Shown here piece after piece: positions 16,601-24,876 of a DNA stretch of 64,000 nt; the first letter of the stretch is position 1; each line of letters starts with the position of its first letter. The translations under genes and the position numbers were made by a program. The notes under the pieces are model-generated. The model was not told the DNA's origin. It did no database searches and worked only from the letters and a program-made list of their open reading frames with translations. The stretch covers positions 1 to 64,000 of the forward strand of contig CAJXZM010000006.1 of the NCBI GenBank assembly GCA_913063125.1, written 5' to 3'. This DNA is from an uncultured Gammaproteobacteria bacterium. Lineage in GTDB: Bacteria > Pseudomonadota > Gammaproteobacteria > Pseudomonadales > Ketobacteraceae.

Positions 16601-18544
16601 TCAAACAATATTCTGTGTTAATGACCTTTCATTCATAATATCAAAAAGCAGAAGTGACGTGAAAATATTCCCCAGCAACAAATTTGTTTTACAAGCTATT
16701 GTACTATTCACTGGGGCGATAGCGTTAACACTTAATATAAATTTAACAAATAGAGGATTAAAAATACCGGACTTTTTAAGATTGGAGTGACTCAGGTAAT
16801 GCAACCACATTTCCTTCCCCCTTTTTTCTTTTGTGAAATCACCCCATGAAAACCCATTATGGTAAGCTTGTTTATGTCGATTTATCATATGTTTAGGGAC
16901 ATGCATTTTGAATGATTCATGAAGTATATATTTTTCTTGCAACTGCTTTAGATTAGTAAGATATTCGGCCGGTAGTGTTTGAGCAAAGTCTACTACGTCA
17001 TTATCTAGGAATGGGAGCCGCCCCTCTATAGAATGTGACATTTGAACTCTATCTCCTTGCATTGGGAATACATAATGAGACATTTGATTGAAAGATAGTG
17101 AACGATTAAAATCGACTCCATTAATCCCATCGTCATAGAGCGATGAATACACGGTATTAATGGTCGAATCAACTCTTGACTGTGAATTGAGTATATCTTC
17201 AGAAAACAGTCTTTTTCTAATATTGGACATGTGTTGGTATCTAATATTGTAACTACTATCATATCTACCTTTATAGGTATATCTCTCCCAGTCTTTACAT
17301 GGAAACCAGAGTGATACTTTATTGCTTCCTTCGAGTTTTTCAAAACGATTCTGCATGTCACGAAATTCGAATTTATTTAAACTGCTATTTCTTTTGTTTT
17401 CTCTGATTTGATCTAACTTGAAGAATGCGTATCCAGCGAAAAGTTCGTCTGCGCCTTCTCCCGTTATACAAGATTTAACGCCAGACTGTCTAACATGCTC
17501 TGATAGTAGAGTCATCGCGATTGGCTGAGGACTAGAAATTGGAATCTCGATATGCCTTAACGTATTCACTAAATTGTCAGCCATATCATATTTTGACGCA
17601 CTATAGCACGAGAAGGGCATGTTTAGTGATTGTGCTGTTTGCTTAGCAATGCTGGATTCATCAAACCCTTCTCCTTCAAAGCCAATTGAAAAGCAAGGAA
17701 TATTGGGTTGAATAGATGACGCTGAGCTAGCAATTATTGTTGAGTCGATACCTCCACTTAAATAGCAGCCCATTTTGCTATCCGTCACTAAGCGCCTTTT
17801 GACGGCCTGATTTATTAGTGATCGTAGTTCTGTTGCAGCATCGTCAAAGCTCATGTTGGTTTTATTGATGTATTCTGGTTTCCAATAACAGTGTTCTTGT
17901 AATTGATTTTCAGTCATTAATAAATAGTGTCCTGGCTTGACTGTATTAATATCTTTGTAAAATGATTCTTCGCCAACAAAAGATCCCATAAATGATGAGA
18001 GTAGATAATCAGGAGATGGCATTGGTGACACTCGACCGAGCCCAATAAGGGCTTTCACTTCAGAACCAAACACGATTTCAGTATTGCTTTTGTAAAAAAA
18101 TAGGGGCTTTACCCCGAATCTATCTCTAGACGCAATCATTTTTTTTCGTCGATTATCCCAAAGTACGAATGAAAACTCACCATTCATATGCTTGAACATA
18201 TCAGTACCATATTCGACGTATAGTTTTAATATGACTTCTGTGTCGCTAGCAGTTTTAAACTTATAGCCTTTTGCACTTAATGATATTCGCAGTATTTCGC
18301 AGTCGTATATCTCACCGGCGTAAGTAATGTAAATATCGGATTCTTTATCATGCATTGGTTGACTACCATTTGCATGATCAATGATCGATAAGCGAACATG
18401 AGATAAGCCAACAATGTCATTATTCACCAAAGCAGACCCAAATCCATCAGGTCCCCTGTGTTGTAATAATTTGATCATTTTATTTAGATCATTCTGATCA
18501 ACCTTTTGGCCGTTTGTAGAGAATATTGCCCCAATACCACACAT
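16601..18544 (-). CDS. asnB: Asparagine-synthetase-type glutamine amidotransferase
   Basis: 647 residues. It starts MCGIGAIF, so Cys2 is available as the glutaminase nucleophile, followed by the HRGPDG motif near residue 31 and DRFGVKPLFF. The synthetase half has the PP-loop LSGGIDST at about 263-270. A full-length enzyme would adenylate a carboxylate and convert it to an amide with ammonia from glutamine. The gene may be housekeeping, but similar enzymes also form amides in natural-product and exopolysaccharide loci. Its position next to GH3, acyltransferase and Rieske genes suggests a cluster role. I use the symbol for the family, not as proof of asparagine synthesis. Confidence 0.8.
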   Translation of the reverse strand: MCGIGAIFSTNGQKVDQNDLNKMIKLLQHRGPDGFGSALVNNDIVGLSHVRLSIIDHANGSQPMHDKESDIYITYAGEIYDCEILRISLSAKGYKFKTASDTEVILKLYVEYGTDMFKHMNGEFSFVLWDNRRKKMIASRDRFGVKPLFFYKSNTEIVFGSEVKALIGLGRVSPMPSPDYLLSSFMGSFVGEESFYKDINTVKPGHYLLMTENQLQEHCYWKPEYINKTNMSFDDAATELRSLINQAVKRRLVTDSKMGCYLSGGIDSTIIASSASSIQPNIPCFSIGFEGEGFDESSIAKQTAQSLNMPFSCYSASKYDMADNLVNTLRHIEIPISSPQPIAMTLLSEHVRQSGVKSCITGEGADELFAGYAFFKLDQIRENKRNSSLNKFEFRDMQNRFEKLEGSNKVSLWFPCKDWERYTYKGRYDSSYNIRYQHMSNIRKRLFSEDILNSQSRVDSTINTVYSSLYDDGINGVDFNRSLSFNQMSHYVFPMQGDRVQMSHSIEGRLPFLDNDVVDFAQTLPAEYLTNLKQLQEKYILHESFKMHVPKHMINRHKQAYHNGFSWGDFTKEKRGKEMWLHYLSHSNLKKSGIFNPLFVKFILSVNAIAPVNSTIACKTNLLLGNIFTSLLLFDIMNERSLTQNIV

Positions 18545-18583
18545 ATATGATCCCCATAGAGAAAAGTTATATAACTACTGCTA

Positions 18584-18766
18584 TCATTTTTTACGAATTA
18601 TTAGAAAACATGAGCGCTCAGCCCCTCCTGCCTTTCCCCTGGAACCGCTCACGGGGTTCAGCGTAACCTTGGTATTGGCATTGGGAAAACCAAGAAAAAA
18701 CCCTCTAGGCAAACTTATATCGATAGATTCATCATCAGCGCATTCTTCTGCTTTAAACCAAGGCAA
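18584..18766 (-). other. Protein-like 60-codon frame upstream of asnB
   Basis: A frame on the same strand as asnB, ending 40 bp before it. The only start in the listed span is TTG; the frame stays open another ten or so codons upstream without ATG or GTG. The sequence reads as plausible protein (acidic ECADDESID near the start, basic Gly/Arg-rich tail ending IIRKK), but I recognise no family. It could be a truncated remnant or a very small gene. Confidence 0.2.
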
Positions 18767-18957
18767 AATAAGTTTGTTATTTTGGATATAACAACGCTTC
18801 CGCTTTTATAATATCAAGACAACCTATGGCTCAATCAGGGACACAAATAGATTTTTCATTACTTAATCCGTTAATTTACAAAAATCCCAAAGAGACGCCG
18901 CTTTACAGCTATTATGCCATTTAACCTTAGTCCTTAAGTAGTACGTACACCTCAAGA

Positions 18958-19200
18958 ATGGCATCTAAAAAAGTATGGACATTTACAAATCCAGTATCGT
19001 ATATTCTCTCATACAGCCGGACAGTACAGAAGCTTGACATCGAAAAACTACCCACAATAAACGTTTACGTCACTCCACTTAGCAGCGCTCTCCTCGCCTT
19101 TTTAAATGCCTCACACTTTGACGACAAGATACTGGAAAAGCTTCTCTTGTACAACATACACAACACGGTATTGCAGACCCCGCAACTTAGCCAGAGATGA
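18958..19200 (+). CDS. Hypothetical small protein
   Basis: 80 codons from ATG to TGA, with no Shine-Dalgarno sequence visible and no known family. The only support is length and a terminator-like hairpin 12 bp after the stop (19212-19250). It may be a chance open frame. Confidence 0.22.
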   Translation: MASKKVWTFTNPVSYILSYSRTVQKLDIEKLPTINVYVTPLSSALLAFLNASHFDDKILEKLLLYNIHNTVLQTPQLSQR

Positions 19201-19211
19201 AAGCCTGAATG

Positions 19212-19250
19212 AAGCCACCTCGGGTGTAGGCGCTTTTTTCAGGGTGGCTT
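19212..19250. terminator. Hairpin AAGCCACC / GGTGGCTT
   Basis: Perfect 8-bp stem (19212-19219 with 19243-19250) around a loop that contains a run of six T. It is consistent with the end of a transcript, possibly that of the small frame at 18958-19200. Confidence 0.5.
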
Positions 19251-19544
19251 GTCATGTTTAGTAGGGGTAAACTACGAGCATTAAAGAACGGGTCCGCCTC
19301 ATAACAAAAACTAACACAGTCCATTCAACTAGGTAAATATAGTGACTATCCAATCAACAATAATACCCTCCAGTACATTGTTTCACGGTCACGTCGAGCG
19401 TGGTGAGTATGCTGACGCTTTCTACTCATTCCGAGTAATGCGGGTCGAACGATTTATTTTGAAATTTACTGGATGAACTACTAAACCGTGGCCAGCTTTA
19501 CTTGGCCACTACAACGAGTATTAAGGTTGATTTAAGGTGAAAAG

Positions 19545-20654
19545 GTGACTTCAATTAAACGGGTTCTTATTATTGGTGGATATGGGAATTTTGGTAGTTT
19601 CATCTCAAAAACACTCGCAACGGAAGCGAATATCAAGATAATCATTGCTGGACGTTCGATTGAGAAAGCACGACGTTTTTTGTCTGAACTAAAAGCTAGC
19701 AATGAAGCCGAGGCTGTGGCCTTGGATATTAATGTCGGTATCGCAGATGCCTTACGAAACATAAACCCTGATATTGTCATCCATACCTCTGGTCCATTTC
19801 AGGTACAAGGTTACGATGTGGCAAAGGCTTGTATTGATGCCGGATCGCATTATATTGACCTGGCAGACGGTCGTAATTTTGTTAATGGCATTACTGAACT
19901 TGATGTAATAGCAAAGGCGAAAGAAGTTTTGATTGTTAGCGGAGCGAGTTCCGTCCCCTGTTTAACTGCTGCACTAGTTGATTACTATAAAACCTACTTC
20001 GAGAAACTTGAGTCTCTAGATTACGGTATAACGACAGCGCAGAAAACAGCGCGCGGTCTGGCAACAACCGCCGCGATTTTGGGGTATACAGGTAAGGCCT
20101 TTAAAACGCAAATAGATGGGATGCCAAAGAAGGTTTTCGGCTGGCAGGGTTTGCATGTTCGTCGCTATAAAGGGCTGGGCTGGCGCCTATTAAGCAATTG
20201 CGATATCCCTGATTTAGCGTTATTTCCTCAGCGATATCCTGAACTTAAGAGCGTTCGATTTTATGCGGGACTAGAGGTCCCCTTTATCCATATGGCGCTA
20301 TGGGCGTTATCGTGGCTGGTGCGACTTGGTCTTATTCGGAATTTAGCAAAGGCAGCCCCGCTACTGCTGAAAACATCCTATATGTTTGATTGGCTCGGAA
20401 CGGCCAATAGTGCCTTTCATATGGAATTGTCCGGCAAAGGAAAACAAAAAGAAGATAAAACTATTACGTTTGAACTGACGGCTCGCTCCGGTGATGGCCC
20501 TTATATACCGTCGATGCCTGCGATATTGATGGCTAAGAAATTGGCAGCTGATGAGGTGTCGGATACCGGTGCGCAGCCTTGTGTCGGCTTAATCACGAAG
20601 GGTGAATATTTGGGCGCGCTGGGGGAGATGGACATAAGCTGGAATGAAAGATGA
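19545..20654 (+). CDS. Saccharopine dehydrogenase-like NAD(P)-binding protein
   Basis: 369 residues from a GTG start preceded by AAGGTGAAAAGG. The N-terminus carries a Rossmann nucleotide-binding loop, IIGGYGNFGSF (about 9-19), and then the family's DINVG, HTSGPFQVQGYDVAKACIDAGSHY and DLADG signature segments, which match the saccharopine dehydrogenase NADP-binding superfamily. Members of this group include trans-acting enoyl reductases and uncharacterised oxidoreductases, so lysine metabolism is not implied. It stands alone between two non-coding gaps. Confidence 0.82.
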   Translation: MTSIKRVLIIGGYGNFGSFISKTLATEANIKIIIAGRSIEKARRFLSELKASNEAEAVALDINVGIADALRNINPDIVIHTSGPFQVQGYDVAKACIDAGSHYIDLADGRNFVNGITELDVIAKAKEVLIVSGASSVPCLTAALVDYYKTYFEKLESLDYGITTAQKTARGLATTAAILGYTGKAFKTQIDGMPKKVFGWQGLHVRRYKGLGWRLLSNCDIPDLALFPQRYPELKSVRFYAGLEVPFIHMALWALSWLVRLGLIRNLAKAAPLLLKTSYMFDWLGTANSAFHMELSGKGKQKEDKTITFELTARSGDGPYIPSMPAILMAKKLAADEVSDTGAQPCVGLITKGEYLGALGEMDISWNER

Positions 20655-20673
20655 TTAAGTATCGATTAATGGC

Positions 20674-20699
20674 AATTGACTTATTTGCGTTAGTCAATT
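20674..20699. terminator. Hairpin between converging genes
   Basis: Perfect 8-bp stem AATTGACT / AGTCAATT with a 10-base loop, placed between the stop codons at 20654 (rightward) and 20707 (leftward). An A/T-rich stem, so of moderate strength. Confidence 0.5.
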
Positions 20700-20706
20700 C
20701 CTTCCC

Positions 20707-23700
20707 TCAATACTTGCCTACCGCATTCAAAAACCAGCCACCAGCTTCATAATCCAAGTCCGTCAAATCATCAGAGAAGTTACTGAAATTATATCCAACC
20801 CCAGCCTTAAAATGCTCACCAAAATGACGATAACCCGCCACCAGCCAACCATGGCGCGAGTCATTTGCGCTGATTTCATTACGCAAACGCCACTCCAATG
20901 TTACATCCCAAGCATGAACCACATGCCAATCCGCGCGCAGAATAAATAACTCTCCTTTGCTCTCAAACCAATCAGCACTATCGTCACGACTAGGACGCAA
21001 CTCACCAAGACGGTATGCGTACTTACCTCCCAAAGACCAACGTGGGCTAAGGTCGACGGTTACATCACCAGCAACAACCTGGCTACGCTGAGCATAATCC
21101 ACGGTACTTACGTCGGTGGTGTTAAATTGCTCATCCGGGGCCAGGTCGTAAAGGTAGGTATATTTCACTAACGCATTTAACCAATCACTGCTCACCGGTC
21201 TGTAGGCGTACCCCAGGGAAGCCTCGGCGAAATCAGCATCAAAAACATCACCCAAATTTGACTCACTGATAGCCGCATCCAAATGAATAATGGCGCGCCA
21301 ATCTTGTGAGACTTGTGATGAATAATTATTACGAACCAACCATACGCTGCGATCTTCAGCGTCACTTTTGTCATCGCGATATTCTAGTATGCCGCTGTAG
21401 CGTTTACCTGCATCGGTATACCCCATGCTAGCGGTTATCGCCAAACGCTCAATTTCGTTATCCGCTTCTTGATTAATGTCCCCGTGTTCCATGCCCAACC
21501 CGTAACTCCATGCATCAGTCGGGGCATAATTGATTCCGTATCCCTGCATTAACCCACTACCCTGCCCGCCGCTCAAGCGGCGCCCCTCTGCATACACATT
21601 TACGCTATCGCTCCAGCGATTACGCACACCGAAAACAAACTGTCCATTGCGCGAGCGCGCTCCGTTGTCTGTGCGATCATTATCCAATTGGTAATTACTG
21701 TAAATACTGGTGCGGTCTGACCATTGGTAATCAATGCCGCCCACAATACCCAATCCCATGTCTCCTGCAGAAATCTCGCCATTCAATGCAGCCTGTTCCG
21801 CTATTTGATATATACCCCCGACACCGGCGCGGTGATTGCGCTCGCGTTCGTCATCACGGTGTAATGTAGCCTGTGTAAAGCCCCACAACGACCAATCTTC
21901 GGCGGACAGGTATTTCATTTGTACGGCCAAGTCTTCACGCGCACCGCTATCAATGGAAGTGCCTTCACGGTCATCAGCACGTAGTCCCGCACCGATCAAC
22001 CAACGTTCATTCAAGCTATGCGCTAGATTAATTTCAACCACACTCAAGTCGCCACTCTGATCATTGCTAGTGTCATCCAGTTTTAAGGTAAGCTCTGTAT
22101 CGTCGCTCAATGGAGCGGTAACACTAGCTCCGAATTTCTCGGTTTCCCCCCGAGTTAATCGACCCGGTGCAGAAAAACCATCTTCGCGATTTTCAATGTA
22201 GAACGTGCCACGCCCCTCCTCTTTACTGCCTTTTTTTTCACCAAACAAATCGGAAAAAACAAACGCTGCTTCAATTCGGTTCGCATTTGCATCACCGCCG
22301 CCACGATCAACTTGGTTAAAACCAAAACCGCCATCGTCGGAAGTTTGATGGTCCAAACCTGTACCGTCTGAATTTGCCATTTCAGCTTTAAGCCAGGTGT
22401 CGGCGTTTTTACGCAGCGTGATATCGATACCGGACAAGTTCTGGGTTTGATCAAATTCTTTTTGACGCGAACTGCTAATACCCAATTTAACTGTGTCATT
22501 AAGCCAGTAAGCGGCACGGCCACTGGTAACCAAATCCTTTGTATTGGCAAAGCCGGGGGTGTATTCATAGGCCACCACTAGATAGGCCGGATGCCCCGTT
22601 ATACTCGACGCACGTACCAATTGACTATCACCGGCTACAGACGCCAAGGGTGAGGTGAGTAAAACACGTCCTTGAATTGAATCGATTTGATAATTGGTGC
22701 CCGCGCTTAGATTATTAACATGCAATACCAATCCCGAATCCTTGTCGCGCACTTCAATCCGTACTCGTTCACTGCCTTGGGTAACGTCCTGGTGACGAAG
22801 AAAGAAGACCGAACCACCTGTGCCGCGAAAATCTTCACGCGTGGATATGGTTCCAGGCTCCGCTGCAACGGCATCCACCTGCAAGCGGTGTTCGCCGCTC
22901 GTGGTAAACTGGTCGTCGGCATAATGTAATTGCGCGCCATAAAGAGCACGGTCAATCTGAGTTAATTCAGTATCGCTTTGTTGCTCTTTGAAATTACCCC
23001 ACAGTGCATGGGAATGCCCCTTGTCCGCCCGCAGGTAAAATTTACCCTGAGTCGGTGCATCTTCGATTAAGGTTGAATCGTCGCCAAAGACTGGCCAATG
23101 TTGTTTTGCATCCATACGCCGCAAGATAGCTTGCGGGTTCTTTTCATCGATATTGGTGAAAAGATCTTTGAATTCTTCGTTCCCAGTATCAGCACTCCCA
23201 GTGATGGTATAACCAGATTTTGTTTTGCCTTTGGTGTAAAAGGCCAACCGACCATCTAAATACCTATCTTCGTCGTAGTGATAATCGCCAGCGTTTACCA
23301 ACTGCGCAGGGCCTTTGGTTTTATTCTGACCAAGAGTTAAGTCCGCTATTGCGATTGTAAACCAGTCATTCGCTGGCAAACGCAAATCTCGACGATAAAT
23401 TCGCCCTGCGCCCTGTGCATCCAATACGGCAACTTCTATCTTATGTAAGCCACGAGGAATAATTTGTTGCATCACAAAGCTGTGTTCTGTACTGACAGCA
23501 ACAGGTTTCCCCATGGCGATAACATGGTGTCCATCAGGGATTTCACGGCCATTAATTGTGACGACGCCACCCTCCACTGGAATACGCTGGTGTTGTAAGT
23601 GATTTTCGCCGTAACCCGCCGCCAATTCATAAGTTTGGTTTTCTATGACATGTTTTTTTTCATCTTCATTGTCTTCATAGTCACGCTCGCGTACAAAGCG

Positions 23701-24876
23701 CAGCGGCATCAAAGTTGTCTCATCATAACGGCCTTCGTCATCGTAAACTCGCACCTGATAAAATAACTGGCGTGGTAATTTTTTTTCTATTGGTGTCCAC
23801 TGAGCTCTTAACTGTGCATCCAACACTAGGGTTGCTACCATTTTTTGGGCGCGATCCATAATCAGAATTTCAGCGCGATCTATCCAAAATAGATAATTAC
23901 TATGGGCCTGAAAGCGAATAGGATGACTAAGATCCACCGTACGATCACTGGCATTGACGCTTAACCATCGTGGTTGCGACAAGTTATCATACTGGATTTG
24001 AATATTTGCCCGCTCCAACTCTACATCCGTACAACGTTGTTGATCGGCGCTAGCCCTATTCATATTCATAGCTGCCGAGGTTTGGGGTTGACCGTCGATG
24101 CTGATGCGGAAAGGAACAGCGACCATTGCTTCCGTTCCAGCCACCTTATCCACGTCACACAACGGTGCCCCCGTTTGTTCGACACTGGCGCTATGGGTCA
24201 CTTCGTCATACCAAACTTGCACCTCAACTCGACGATTTAATTCCATACCTTCGGATGTTGCGTTACTAGCAATGGGTTCGTCAGGCCCTTTTGAGTCGTA
24301 ACTGATGGATTCCGGAGAAAGGCTCAAGGTATCGATAAAAAATTGGCCAGCACGAACGGCACGCGCCTTTCCTAAGCCGTAATTATCTTTGTAACGTTGC
24401 CTCGCGCGGGCAGATAGTTTTTGTGAATCTGTATGACCGGTAATATGAACACGAATATTTTTGTGATCAGAAAATTGCTTTAGAAGCTTATCCCACTGTT
24501 CTGCGTAGTTTTCTCCTACTTTTGAAAAACCCGAAGCAAAGTGTAACGGATCTACGCCTTTTTCTACCATAACCGCTTGGACTTGTTCGCTCTTGCGTTC
24601 GCGAATATCAACGCTATCATCGCCATAAACGAGTAATTCATCCAGACCCCACAGTATTATATTTTTCGTTGGCAATTCACGCTCTGCCTGTTTCGGTATA
24701 GGTTGCTGATAGACCCAGCTATCATCGTTCAATAAACCACGAGCGCCATCATAGGTTTGCTGGTTAGGCGTTTGCGTTTGCTCTAGCGGCTGTGCCAGGC
24801 AGGGTTGAGCAATTACGGTAGCTAATATCAGGGCGCAGCATTTCAGTATAAAATTACTTAATGTTGAATAATTCAT
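20707..24876 (-). CDS. OmpA-domain outer-membrane beta-barrel protein, partner of the giant surface protein
   Basis: 1389 residues. A signal peptide (about 1-28, ending QPCLA) is followed by a peptidoglycan-binding OmpA-like domain (about 105-222) with GHTDSQ at 147-152 and NRRVEV at 214-219. A middle part with immunoglobulin-like strands (about 240-600) comes next. A long C-terminal part has alternating short strands and RDDK/YQLDNDRTDNG turns, and ends in an aromatic residue (FLNAVGKY), as expected for a transmembrane beta-barrel. The start overlaps the stop of the 3616-residue gene by 4 bp (ATGA). I infer that it holds or exports the repeat protein at the cell surface. Similar DUF11/OmpA pairs occur in other gammaproteobacteria. 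Confidence 0.75.
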   Translation of the reverse strand: MNYSTLSNFILKCCALILATVIAQPCLAQPLEQTQTPNQQTYDGARGLLNDDSWVYQQPIPKQAERELPTKNIILWGLDELLVYGDDSVDIRERKSEQVQAVMVEKGVDPLHFASGFSKVGENYAEQWDKLLKQFSDHKNIRVHITGHTDSQKLSARARQRYKDNYGLGKARAVRAGQFFIDTLSLSPESISYDSKGPDEPIASNATSEGMELNRRVEVQVWYDEVTHSASVEQTGAPLCDVDKVAGTEAMVAVPFRISIDGQPQTSAAMNMNRASADQQRCTDVELERANIQIQYDNLSQPRWLSVNASDRTVDLSHPIRFQAHSNYLFWIDRAEILIMDRAQKMVATLVLDAQLRAQWTPIEKKLPRQLFYQVRVYDDEGRYDETTLMPLRFVRERDYEDNEDEKKHVIENQTYELAAGYGENHLQHQRIPVEGGVVTINGREIPDGHHVIAMGKPVAVSTEHSFVMQQIIPRGLHKIEVAVLDAQGAGRIYRRDLRLPANDWFTIAIADLTLGQNKTKGPAQLVNAGDYHYDEDRYLDGRLAFYTKGKTKSGYTITGSADTGNEEFKDLFTNIDEKNPQAILRRMDAKQHWPVFGDDSTLIEDAPTQGKFYLRADKGHSHALWGNFKEQQSDTELTQIDRALYGAQLHYADDQFTTSGEHRLQVDAVAAEPGTISTREDFRGTGGSVFFLRHQDVTQGSERVRIEVRDKDSGLVLHVNNLSAGTNYQIDSIQGRVLLTSPLASVAGDSQLVRASSITGHPAYLVVAYEYTPGFANTKDLVTSGRAAYWLNDTVKLGISSSRQKEFDQTQNLSGIDITLRKNADTWLKAEMANSDGTGLDHQTSDDGGFGFNQVDRGGGDANANRIEAAFVFSDLFGEKKGSKEEGRGTFYIENREDGFSAPGRLTRGETEKFGASVTAPLSDDTELTLKLDDTSNDQSGDLSVVEINLAHSLNERWLIGAGLRADDREGTSIDSGAREDLAVQMKYLSAEDWSLWGFTQATLHRDDERERNHRAGVGGIYQIAEQAALNGEISAGDMGLGIVGGIDYQWSDRTSIYSNYQLDNDRTDNGARSRNGQFVFGVRNRWSDSVNVYAEGRRLSGGQGSGLMQGYGINYAPTDAWSYGLGMEHGDINQEADNEIERLAITASMGYTDAGKRYSGILEYRDDKSDAEDRSVWLVRNNYSSQVSQDWRAIIHLDAAISESNLGDVFDADFAEASLGYAYRPVSSDWLNALVKYTYLYDLAPDEQFNTTDVSTVDYAQRSQVVAGDVTVDLSPRWSLGGKYAYRLGELRPSRDDSADWFESKGELFILRADWHVVHAWDVTLEWRLRNEISANDSRHGWLVAGYRHFGEHFKAGVGYNFSNFSDDLTDLDYEAGGWFLNAVGKY

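Larger units (their letters stand above)
665..18544. other. Putative lipid or amide biosynthetic gene cluster
   Basis: Twelve genes of metabolic type lie side by side. A tight five-gene leftward operon runs 8190 to 665. An MMPL exporter reads right (8784-11150), an HxxxDG acyltransferase reads left (11288-12580), and a three-gene operon with overlapping ends reads right (12616-15933). A membrane protein and an asparagine-synthetase-like gene read left (16029-18544). Amide- or ester-forming enzymes (GH3 ligase, two acyltransferases, two GNAT-like proteins, AsnB-like), oxidative enzymes (two Rieske proteins, a desaturase) and a lipid exporter occur together without a PKS or NRPS. The boundaries are inferred from the non-coding stretches on both sides. 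The right part is visibly more A/T-rich than the 20-36 kb region. Confidence 0.55.
18545..19544. other. One-kilobase gene-poor spacer
   Basis: No recognised gene. A minus-strand frame without an ATG (TTG at 18766, ending 18584) and a plus-strand 80-codon frame (18958-19200) are the only open frames of note. Two hairpins occur, at 19212-19250 and 19488-19509 (GTGGCCA-8-TGGCCAC). This spacer marks the likely right border of the biosynthetic cluster and should hold the asnB promoter near 18545-18600. Confidence 0.5.

Noticed and set aside
665-18544. Enediyne cluster, suggested by the UnbU/UnbV-like protein
   Set aside because: There is no enediyne PKS or thioesterase, and the other genes are lipid- and amide-type; only the UnbU/UnbV part is shared.
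16601-18766. Lasso-peptide locus, from an AsnB-like enzyme next to a small frame
   Set aside because: No leader peptidase or RRE protein, no typical precursor with a conserved Thr and Gly/Asp ring positions, and the small frame has no ATG.
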